DNA from: Sphaerisporangium flaviroseum
GTDB lineage: Bacteria; Actinomycetota; Actinomycetes; Streptosporangiales; Streptosporangiaceae
Reading direction: 5' to 3'
DNA length: 64,000 nucleotides
Assembly (NCBI RefSeq): GCF_039537005.1
Contig: NZ_BAAAZR010000002.1
Span: 496,001-560,000 of the forward strand
Under the pieces are notes generated by a model. It saw nothing but the letters and a program-made list of their open reading frames with translations. It made no database searches and had not been told where the DNA came from. This document shows, one piece after another, positions 15,974 to 22,403 of this stretch; positions within the stretch are counted from its first letter, which is position 1, and each line of letters begins with the position of its first letter. A program made the position numbers and the translations under genes.

Positions 15974-17158
15974 AGCCAACCTCTGGTCGCCCGAATGCGC
16001 GAGTTCGGCACGACGGTCTTCGCCGAGATGACGGCGCTCGCCGTACGGACCGGATCGATCAACCTGGGTCAGGGTTTTCCCGACACCGACGGGCCGGAGG
16101 CCATGCTCGAGCGGGCCGTGGCGGCGATCCGAGGCGGTTTCAACCAGTACCCTCCCGGCCCTGGGCTGCCCGAGCTGCGGCAGGCGGTGGCCGAGCACCG
16201 CAAGGAGCACTACGGGCTGGTCTACGACCCCGACGGCGAGGTCCTGGTCACCCTGGGCGCGACCGAGGCGCTGGCCGCCTCCGTCCTCGCGCTGTGCGAG
16301 GCCGGTGACGAGGTGGTCGTCTTCGAGCCCTACTACGACTCCTACGCCGCCGCGATCTCGCTCGCCGGAGCGGTGCGCAGGCCCGTGACGCTGCGCCCGG
16401 TGGAGGGCAGGTTCACCTTCGACCCGGACGAGCTGCGCGCGGCCGTCGGCCCGCGCACCAGGGCCGTCCTGGTCAACTCGCCGCACAATCCCACCGGCAC
16501 CGTCTTCACCCTCGACGAGCTGACGGCGATCGCCGCCGTCTGCCAGGAGCACGACCTTGTCGCGATCAGCGACGAGGTGTACGAGCACCTCACCTTCGAC
16601 GGCGTCGAGCACATCCCCCTCGCCACGCTGCCGGGCATGCGCGAGCGCACCGTGATGATCTCCTCGGCGGGCAAGACCTTCTCGGTCACCGGCTGGAAGA
16701 CGGGGTGGATCTGCGCGCCGGCCGAGCTGACCGGGGCGGCGCAGACGGTCAAGCAGTTCCTCACCTTCACCGCCAACGCTCCGTGGCAGCTCGCGGTCGC
16801 CTACGCCCTCCGTGAGGAGCTGGGCTGGGTCGCCGGGCTCCGCGACGCGCTCGCCACCAAGCGCGACCGGCTCATGGCGGGACTGTCGGCCGCGGGCTTC
16901 GGCGTGTACCGCCCGGCCGGCACCTACTTCGTGCAGACCGACATCCGGCCGCTCGGCTTCACCGACGGGCTCGACCTGGCCAGGAGGCTGCCGGAGCTGG
17001 CGGGGGTCGTCGCGATCCCCACCCAGGTCTTCTACGACAACCAGGAGCGGGGCCGGCATTTCGTCCGGTTCGCCTTCTGCAAGAAGGACGAGATCATCGA
17101 CGAGGCGGTGGCGCGGCTCAGCCGGCTGCAAGGGAAATCACCAGACAACCGTCTGTAA
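15971..17158 (+). CDS. Class I PLP-dependent aminotransferase
   Basis: A 395-aa enzyme of fold type I. The PLP lysine is K235 in SSAGKTFSVTGWKTGW; other hallmarks are NSPHNPTGTVFT, AISDEVYEHLTFDG and a C-terminal VRFAFCKKDE. The pattern best fits the DapC/kynurenine-aminotransferase-like group (N-succinyl-diaminopimelate aminotransferase in actinobacteria), but substrate calls from sequence are unreliable in this family. Cytoplasmic and monocistronic; the start is a leaderless GTG. Confidence 0.88.
   Translation: MSQPLVARMREFGTTVFAEMTALAVRTGSINLGQGFPDTDGPEAMLERAVAAIRGGFNQYPPGPGLPELRQAVAEHRKEHYGLVYDPDGEVLVTLGATEALAASVLALCEAGDEVVVFEPYYDSYAAAISLAGAVRRPVTLRPVEGRFTFDPDELRAAVGPRTRAVLVNSPHNPTGTVFTLDELTAIAAVCQEHDLVAISDEVYEHLTFDGVEHIPLATLPGMRERTVMISSAGKTFSVTGWKTGWICAPAELTGAAQTVKQFLTFTANAPWQLAVAYALREELGWVAGLRDALATKRDRLMAGLSAAGFGVYRPAGTYFVQTDIRPLGFTDGLDLARRLPELAGVVAIPTQVFYDNQERGRHFVRFAFCKKDEIIDEAVARLSRLQGKSPDNRL
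17142..17155. promoter_or_regulatory. Small palindrome upstream of the toxin-antitoxin pair
   Basis: CAGAC-AACC-GTCTG spans the end of the aminotransferase gene, about 65 bp before the antitoxin ATG, with TACACT (17166-17171) as a possible -10 just after it. It could be an antitoxin-bound operator or a weak terminator. Confidence 0.3.
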
Positions 17159-17219
17159 ATAGTCATACACTCACCGTGTCCGTCGCCTGGTGCTGGATGC
17201 GTACGGTGGAGGTATGTCC

Positions 17220-17417
17220 ATGACACTTCGCCTCAGTGAGGAGCAGGCCGAGGCCCTGCGCCGGCGCGCCGAGAAGGAAGGGCGCAGCGTCGAACAGGTC
17301 GTGCGCGCGGCCGTGGACGAGTACATCGCCCGTCACGACGCCGACGAGGAGGTGCGCCGCCTGGGCATCGCCACGGTCAAGCGCTGGCGCTCGGTGCTTG
17401 GCCGACTCGGCGAATGA
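17220..17417 (+). CDS. Ribbon-helix-helix antitoxin candidate
   Basis: A 65-aa protein. ATG 17220 is favoured over ATG 17214 because GGAGG (17208-17212) is 7 nt from it. The sequence MTLRLSEEQAEALRRRA followed by GRSVEQVVRAAVDEYIARH is a typical ribbon-helix-helix (CopG/Arc) N-terminal domain, with a basic C-terminal tail likely to wrap the toxin. Its stop overlaps the ATG of the Fic/Doc gene (ATGA), the usual antitoxin-first order. Expected to neutralise the toxin and repress the operon. Confidence 0.8.
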   Translation: MTLRLSEEQAEALRRRAEKEGRSVEQVVRAAVDEYIARHDADEEVRRLGIATVKRWRSVLGRLGE

Positions 17418-17794
17418 CGCGCTATCTGACGCTCGAGCAGGTGATCGACCTCGCCGGCCTGACCGTCGGCGCCACGCCGGAGCTACGGGACGTCGGGCTG
17501 CTCGACTCGGCCGTGCACCGGCCCCAGGCGTCCATGTTCGGCCACGAGGCCTACCCGCACTTGCTGATCAAGGCCGCCGCGCTGCTCCATTCCCTGGCCA
17601 TCCACCGCCCGTTCGCCCAGGGCAACAATCGGGTCGCCTGGGTGTGCACGGTGGTCTTCCTCCAGTACAACGGCGTCGGGCTCGACACCGGCGACGACTC
17701 GGTCCGTGACCTGGTCTGCGCGGTGGCCTCCGGCGAGTTCGCCGAGGTCGACGAGATCGCCCAGGTCCTGTGGGGCTTCGTCGCCCCGGTCTAG
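17414..17794 (+). CDS. Fic/Doc-family toxin with altered catalytic motif
   Basis: A 126-aa protein of Doc length (Doc enzymes phosphorylate EF-Tu; Fic enzymes AMPylate). The loop that should read H-x-F/L-x-D-G-N-K-R is here H64-R65-P66-F67-A68-Q69-G70-N71-N72-R73. Aligned without gaps to actinobacterial Doc proteins, the catalytic His falls on R65, Asp on Q69 and Lys on N72, with a His one position early. So activity is uncertain, or the chemistry differs. Helices before and after (AYPHLLIKAAALLHSLA, VAWVCTVVFLQYNG) fit the Fic core. Coupled to the RHH antitoxin upstream. Confidence 0.8.
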   Translation: MTRYLTLEQVIDLAGLTVGATPELRDVGLLDSAVHRPQASMFGHEAYPHLLIKAAALLHSLAIHRPFAQGNNRVAWVCTVVFLQYNGVGLDTGDDSVRDLVCAVASGEFAEVDEIAQVLWGFVAPV

Positions 17795-17859
17795 AGTCTG
17801 CGGCTCCCCGCCCTGGTGGCCGCCCTGCGTGGCCCCCGCGCCCCGGTGGCCGCCGTACG

Positions 17860-18198
17860 TCAGCCCCTGCGCCGGCCGCCGATCTTGGAAATGGCGTAGG
17901 CGAGGTTGATGAAGGCGATGAGCGCGAAGATGAGCATGAGCGGCAAGGTGGTGGACGAGGCGTTCACCACGATCGCCGTCAGCGGGATCGAGAAGGCGAG
18001 CGACCCCAGCCCGAGGGCCATCTGGGCCCAGTCGGGACCGGGCCGCTTGGGGGCCCGCACGGCCAGCCTGGAGTCGATCACCGCGTTGACGCGTTCGACC
18101 AGCGACTCGGCGAGTTCGAGCTCGAACTGCGGGCCGAGCTCACGGCGCGCGGACATGGCCGCGGCGAGCTCGTCGCGCTCTAGTTTCTGGGGTTCCAC
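17860..18198 (-). CDS. Small two-TM membrane protein
   Basis: A 112-aa protein from GTG 18198. The first ~65 residues are charged and helical (RDELAAAMSARRELGPQFELELAESLVERV), followed by two membrane helices (MALGLGSLAFSIPLTAIVV and LPLMLIFALIAFINLAYAI) and a basic tail GGRRRG. This is a common actinobacterial architecture of unknown role. It stands alone between the toxin gene and the VOC operon. Confidence 0.7.
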   Translation of the reverse strand: MEPQKLERDELAAAMSARRELGPQFELELAESLVERVNAVIDSRLAVRAPKRPGPDWAQMALGLGSLAFSIPLTAIVVNASSTTLPLMLIFALIAFINLAYAISKIGGRRRG

Positions 18199-18268
18199 GC
18201 CCTGATTCTGCCCTGGATCGCCCCCGCGTGGCGGGGTTCGTGGCGATCAACCGCGAATCAATGCTGGA

Positions 18269-18298
18269 CGGATATATCCGACATGGATAGTATCCATG
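18269..18298. promoter_or_regulatory. Twin palindromic operators of the VOC-PadR operon
   Basis: Two perfect palindromes sit side by side: CGGATATATCCG (18269-18280) and CATGGATAGTATCCATG (18282-18298, 8-bp arms, 1-nt centre). Both share the half-site GGATA/TATCC. They lie 30-59 bp before the first gene and cover a possible -10 (TAGTAT, 18288-18293). The obvious ligand is the PadR regulator encoded second in the operon, giving autoregulation. Confidence 0.7.
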
Positions 18299-18327
18299 AT
18301 GGATCATTCGTCCGGAGGGAAACTGCC

Positions 18328-18690
18328 GTGATCACCAAGATCTCCAATGTCGTTCTCTATGTGGCCGACCAGCAGCGGTCGGTCGACTTCTACGTCAAGG
18401 GGCTGGGCTTCGAGCTCGCCACCGACGCCGAGATGGGTCCCGGCGCCCGCTGGATCGAGGTGGTGCCACCCGGAGCCGAGACCCGTTTCACCCTGTGCGA
18501 CGCCGCCCACTTCGAGACCACGCCAGGCAGCAGCACCCCGCCCACCCTGAGCTGCGACGACGTGCACAGCACCTATGAGACGCTGAAGGCGAACGGCGTC
18601 GAGGTGAGCGAGCCGGTCACCGAGCCGTGGGCCACCTGGATCAAGGTCACCGACCCCGACGGTCACGAGTTCGTCGTCAGCGCCGCGTGA
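18328..18690 (+). CDS. VOC (glyoxalase/bleomycin-resistance) family protein
   Basis: A 120-aa single VOC domain. GTG 18328 is chosen for the GGAGG 9 nt upstream. Paired beta-alpha-beta-beta-beta units are visible (TKISNVVLYVADQQRSVDFYVKGLGFEL; CDDVHSTYETLKANGVEV; VTDPDGHEFVV). Members include dioxygenases, glyoxalases and antibiotic-sequestering proteins; metal ligands cannot be assigned safely. First gene of a three-gene operon with overlapping ends (GTGA to PadR). Confidence 0.85.
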   Translation: MITKISNVVLYVADQQRSVDFYVKGLGFELATDAEMGPGARWIEVVPPGAETRFTLCDAAHFETTPGSSTPPTLSCDDVHSTYETLKANGVEVSEPVTEPWATWIKVTDPDGHEFVVSAA

Positions 18691-19058
18691 CGGAAGCCCT
18701 CTCGCAGCCGCTCACGCCGGCCGTCTTCGCCCTGCTCATGGCACTCATCGACGGGGAGCGGCACGGGTACGCCCTGATGGCGGACGTGGAGCGGATCACC
18801 GAAGGGCTGATCAGACTGGGGCCCGGCACGCTCTACCGCTCGCTCCAGCGGATGAGGGTCGACGGGCTGATCGAGGAGCTCGACGACGACCGCGGGGCGC
18901 CGGTCGCCGACCGCAGGTCGGAGCGCCGCCGCAGCTACCGCATAACGCGGAGAGGCAGGGCGGCGGCCCGGGCCGAGGCCCGGCGGCTCGCGGTGCTCAT
19001 GGCCGCGGCCGTCCAGTGCGGCCTTGTCGAGGTCGACGTCGAGGAGGAGGACGTATGA
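18687..19058 (+). CDS. PadR-family transcriptional regulator
   Basis: A 123-aa regulator whose GTG overlaps the VOC stop. The winged-helix DNA-binding domain is clear: FALLMALIDGERHGYALM, ITEGLIRLGPGTLYRSLQRMRVDGLIEEL, then a wing with RRSYRITRRGRAAARAEA and a short C-terminal dimerisation helix. PadR proteins repress by binding palindromes and release on ligand binding. The twin palindromes at 18269-18298 are the expected site. Confidence 0.9.
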   Translation: MTEALSQPLTPAVFALLMALIDGERHGYALMADVERITEGLIRLGPGTLYRSLQRMRVDGLIEELDDDRGAPVADRRSERRRSYRITRRGRAAARAEARRLAVLMAAAVQCGLVEVDVEEEDV

Positions 19059-19537
19059 GCGGTGGAGTCACCGACGAGTTCGCGGGGGTGACCCCCCAGC
19101 TCATCGTGCCGGACACCGCCGCGGCGGTCGAGTTCTACCGGCAGGCCTTCGGCGCGGACGAGCTTCGCAGGAACGAACTGCCCGACGGCAGGGTCATGCT
19201 GTCCGAGCTGCTCGTCTGCGGCGGCAGGCTGCTGGTGCACGACGAGTTCGCCGAGTCGGGCGCGGTGACACCGGAAAGGCTCGGCGGCAGCCCGGTGACC
19301 CTGCATCTTTACGTCGCCGACGTGGACGAGGTGTTCGCCCGCGCGGTGCGCCTCGGGGCGACACCGCTGATGGAGCCGCAGGACGCCTTCTGGGGAGACC
19401 GTTACGCCCAGGTTCTCGACCCGTCCGGCCACCGGTGGTCCTTCGGCCAGAAACTCGAGGACCTCGCGCCCGACGAGATCAACGAGCGCGGCCGAGCCTA
19501 CCTCCGCGACCGGGCCGACCCCGAGCACCCGCACTGA
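19055..19537 (+). CDS. VOC-family protein, PhnB/glyoxalase-like
   Basis: A 160-aa protein, ATG 19055 overlapping the PadR stop (ATGA). It has the PhnB-like VOC pattern: PQLIVPDTAAAVEFYRQAFGA at the N-terminus, GGRLLVHDEF in the middle, and HLYVADVDEVFARAV plus WGDRYAQVLDPSGHRWSFGQ at the end. It differs from the first VOC protein of the operon, so the operon encodes two unlike VOC domains. A role in handling a toxic small molecule sensed by PadR is an inference. Confidence 0.87.
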   Translation: MSGGVTDEFAGVTPQLIVPDTAAAVEFYRQAFGADELRRNELPDGRVMLSELLVCGGRLLVHDEFAESGAVTPERLGGSPVTLHLYVADVDEVFARAVRLGATPLMEPQDAFWGDRYAQVLDPSGHRWSFGQKLEDLAPDEINERGRAYLRDRADPEHPH

Positions 19538-19621
19538 GCCTTCTCGGCCTTCTCGCGAGTGGCCCGGTGGCGCTGGCGAAACTATCCGAAGGGCGCGCGG
19601 TTCCTGGGCAATCATCGCCAA

Positions 19622-19659
19622 TGAGGCCGAGGTACCGGTGTGGATAGCTTCAGGCTGTG
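19622..19659 (+). promoter_or_regulatory. Leaderless promoter (TGAGGC-17-TAGCTT)
   Basis: TGAGGC (19622-19627), 17 bp, TAGCTT (19645-19650), then 6 nt to GTG 19657. Layout and -35 hexamer match the aminotransferase promoter at 15935. Confidence 0.5.
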
Positions 19660-20565
19660 GGCGAACGCGTACTGATCGCTCTCGGCGGCAACGCGATGAC
19701 CGCGCCCGACGGGAGCGCGTCACCGGCTGATCAGCGGCAGGCCGTCGAAGGCGCGATGAGGCATGTCGCGGCCCTGATCTCCCGGGGCCACCAGGTGATC
19801 CTCACGCACGGCAACGGTCCCCAGGTGGGCAACCTGCTGCTGAAGAACCAGATGGCGGCCGATGTGGTGCCTCCTGTGCCGCTCGACTGGTGCGGCGCGC
19901 AGACCCAGGCGACGGTCGGCGTTCTGATACTCAACGCGCTCGGCGACCGTACGGCCGTGGTGGTGACCCGGACGCTGGTGGACGCCATGGATCCCGCCTT
20001 CCGCAATCCGGTCAAGCCGATCGGCAGGTACTTCACCGAGGCCGAGGCGCGCAGGTTCCGTGAGCTCGGCCAGACCTGGTGGGAGTTCCCCGGCAAGGGC
20101 TTCCGCCGGGTCGTGGCCTCGCCGGAGCCGCTGGAGATCCTCGACGCCCCCGCCGCGCTCGCGCTGATGGAGGCCGGGTACACGGTGGTGGTCGCCGGAG
20201 GCGGGGGAGTGCCCGTCGTCCGCCGGGCCGACGGCTCGCTCACCGGAGTCGAGGCCGTGGTCGACAAGGACACGGCCGCCGCGGTGCTCGCGCGGGCCGT
20301 ACAGGCCACCGTGCTGGTGGTCGCGACCGACGTGCCCGCGGCCGTCACCGGATTCGGCACCGCGGCCGCCCGCCCGATCGGCCGGACGACCGTCGAGGAC
20401 CTGCGCGCGCTCCAGGCGGCCGGGCACTTCGCGAGTGGAAGCATGGGCCCCAAGGTGGCGGCGGTGCTGCGGTTCGCCGAGACCGGTGGCCGGGCAGTGA
20501 TCACCTCGCTGGAGCACATCGGCGACGCGCTGGCCGGCGACGTCGGCACCTTCGTCGAGGGATGA
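19657..20565 (+). CDS. arcC: Carbamate kinase
   Basis: A 302-aa amino-acid-kinase-fold enzyme that makes ATP from carbamoyl phosphate (or the reverse). Family hallmarks are VLIALGGNAM at the N-terminus, ILTHGNGPQVGNLLLKN, VVVAGGGGVPVV, VVDKDTAAAVLA and the C-terminal GHFASGSMGPKVAAVLRFAE. Length is normal. Usually the gene sits with arginine deiminase or carbamoyltransferase genes; here it is followed 75 bp later by a ring-opening amidohydrolase, pointing to N-heterocycle or urea-derivative catabolism. No carbamoyltransferase is in the window. Confidence 0.9.
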   Translation: MGERVLIALGGNAMTAPDGSASPADQRQAVEGAMRHVAALISRGHQVILTHGNGPQVGNLLLKNQMAADVVPPVPLDWCGAQTQATVGVLILNALGDRTAVVVTRTLVDAMDPAFRNPVKPIGRYFTEAEARRFRELGQTWWEFPGKGFRRVVASPEPLEILDAPAALALMEAGYTVVVAGGGGVPVVRRADGSLTGVEAVVDKDTAAAVLARAVQATVLVVATDVPAAVTGFGTAAARPIGRTTVEDLRALQAAGHFASGSMGPKVAAVLRFAETGGRAVITSLEHIGDALAGDVGTFVEG

Positions 20566-20640
20566 CCGCCGCGCCGGTTCCCCACCTGGCGGGCGCGGCG
20601 AACCGACGTGCCGGACGCAAACGACTGAGAGGTAGGAGAT

Positions 20641-21747
20641 ATGCCTGACCCCATAGAGGTGCGCAAGGTCGCCATCGAGAGCGTCACCGACGCCTCCGGC
20701 CTCGCCGAACTGATCGACAGCGGGGTGATCGAGGCCGACCGGGTGCTCGCCGTGATCGGCAAGACCGAGGGCAACGGCGGCGTCAACGACTACACCCGCA
20801 TCCTCGCCGACCGCGCCTTCCGCGAGGTGCTGATCGCCAAGGGCACCCGCACCCCGGACGAGGTCGCGCAGGTGCCGCTGGTGTGGTCGGGCGGCACCGA
20901 CGGCGTGCTCAGCCCGCACGCCACGATCTTCGCCTCGGTCGACCCCTCGCGCGCCGAGCGGTCGGACGAGCCGCGCGTCTCGGTCGGGGTCGCGATGAGC
21001 GACGTCATCCTGCCCGAGGACATCGGACGCCCGGCCATGGTCGAGAAGGTCGCCGCCGGAGTGCGCGAGGCCATGAAGATCGCCGGGATCGAGGACCCGG
21101 CCGACGTCCACTACGTCCAGACCAAGACCCCGCTGCTGACCCTCTCCACGATCACCGAGGCCAAGTCGCGCGGCCAGGACGTCGTGATCGAGGACACCGG
21201 TCCGTCCATGGACATCTCCAACTCCACGACCGCCCTCGGCATCGCCGTCGCGCTCGGCGAGATCGAGATGCCGTCGGCCGGCCAGATCCACAAGGACCTG
21301 TCGCTCTACTCCAGCGTCGCCTCGTGCTCCTCGGGCGTCGAGCTGGACCGGGCGCAGATCGTCGTGGTCGGCAACGTGCGCGGCATCGGCGGCCGGTACC
21401 GCATCGGGCACAGCGTCATGAAGGACGCGCTGGACGCCGACGGAATCTGGGAGGCGATCCGCTCCAGCGGCATCGAGCTGCCCGACCGCCCGCACCCGAG
21501 CGACCTCGGCGACAGGCTCGTCAACGTGTTCATGAAGTGCGAGGCCGACCCCGGCGGCCGGGTGCGCGGGCGCAGGAACATCATGCTCGACGACTCCGAC
21601 GTGCACTGGCACCGGCAGATCAAGGCCACGGTCGGCGGGGTCGCGGCGAGCGTCACCGGTGACCCGGCGGTGTTCGTCTCCGTCGCCGCCGTGCACCAGG
21701 GACCCTCAGGCGGCGGCCCGGTCGCCGCCATCGCCGACCTGGGCTGA
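20641..21747 (+). CDS. Ring-opening amidohydrolase (barbiturase/cyanuric acid hydrolase family)
   Basis: A 368-aa protein with AGGAG before ATG 20641. It matches the AtzD/TrzD/barbiturase family in length (about 360-370) and in motifs: VIGKTEGNGGVNDYTR, PLVWSGGTDGVLSPH, the central VASCSSGVELD serine and the C-terminal VAAVHQGPSGGGPVA metal-binding segment. These enzymes are built of three related domains, each contributing a Ser/Lys pair, and hydrolyse cyanuric acid or barbituric acid. Which one is used here cannot be said. It is paired with carbamate kinase on the same strand. Both would help use pyrimidine- or triazine-derived nitrogen. Confidence 0.88.
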   Translation: MPDPIEVRKVAIESVTDASGLAELIDSGVIEADRVLAVIGKTEGNGGVNDYTRILADRAFREVLIAKGTRTPDEVAQVPLVWSGGTDGVLSPHATIFASVDPSRAERSDEPRVSVGVAMSDVILPEDIGRPAMVEKVAAGVREAMKIAGIEDPADVHYVQTKTPLLTLSTITEAKSRGQDVVIEDTGPSMDISNSTTALGIAVALGEIEMPSAGQIHKDLSLYSSVASCSSGVELDRAQIVVVGNVRGIGGRYRIGHSVMKDALDADGIWEAIRSSGIELPDRPHPSDLGDRLVNVFMKCEADPGGRVRGRRNIMLDDSDVHWHRQIKATVGGVAASVTGDPAVFVSVAAVHQGPSGGGPVAAIADLG

Positions 21748-21798
21748 CCACCGGGTTCCAGAGGATCGCGGACGACACGGCCGGGCCGCGGCGGCGGG

Positions 21799-21815
21799 TA
21801 GGCTCGTGGGTCGTG
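21799..21815 (+). promoter_or_regulatory. Leaderless promoter -10 box
   Basis: TAGGCT (21799-21804) lies 8 nt before GTG 21813, with no ribosome-binding site between them. Confidence 0.4.
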
Positions 21816-22388
21816 CCCAGCATTCCGCAGCCCCTGGTCCCCGGCGACGACGGCAGCGCCGACGCCTCCGTGGCGGCCGCGCTGGCCGCCTTCGCCGCCG
21901 GTACGGGCGACGCCGGGGCCGTGGCGTCGGCCCTGAGCGCGACCCGCCTGCTCGTACCCGTCGTGGCCTTGCTGACGGAGTCCGAGGTCGGCGCGCATGG
22001 GCTCGAACAGGAGAAGGAAAGCGAGATGGCGCTGCCGGTGCTGGTCGGCGCCGACGGCAGGAAAGCGGTCCCGGCGTTCACCGGCGCCGAGTCGCTGCGG
22101 CTGTGGCGCGGCGACGCCCGGCCCATCCAGGCCTCGACCCCGCAGGTGTGCCGGGCGGCCCTGGGCGAGGACGCCGCCGCGGTGGTGGTCGACGTGGCGG
22201 GGCCGGTGCCGTTCACCATCGAGGGCGGCATGCTGCGCGCCCTGGCCTCCATCGGGGAGGTCACCGGGCAGCAGGAGGGCGTCCAGAACCTCCTGCGCGG
22301 CCTGGCCGATCACGCTGAGGTGACCGTCGCACGCGTCCGCACGCCCAAGCGGAGGTTCTCCCGCTACTTCGGCCGGACGAGAGACTGA
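21813..22388 (+). CDS. SseB-like protein
   Basis: A 191-aa cytoplasmic protein. The middle part (LLVPVVALLTESEV... ALPVLVGADGRKAVPAFTGAESLRLWRGDARPI... ) is the SseB N-terminal domain pattern common in actinobacterial conserved proteins, where a value-setting strand is followed by a PAFTG/S-x-x-x-L-x-x-W motif. A basic C-terminal tail (TPKRRFSRYFGRTRD) ends it. Function unknown; the family name comes from an E. coli serine-sensitivity enhancer. Confidence 0.8.
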   Translation: MPSIPQPLVPGDDGSADASVAAALAAFAAGTGDAGAVASALSATRLLVPVVALLTESEVGAHGLEQEKESEMALPVLVGADGRKAVPAFTGAESLRLWRGDARPIQASTPQVCRAALGEDAAAVVVDVAGPVPFTIEGGMLRALASIGEVTGQQEGVQNLLRGLADHAEVTVARVRTPKRRFSRYFGRTRD

Positions 22389-22403
22389 GCCACCCCGGCC
22401 CCG

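Noticed and set aside
15878..17131. Long N-terminal extension of the DUF418 frame
   Set aside because: This part is antisense to the aminotransferase; the DUF418 family start is at GTG 15877.
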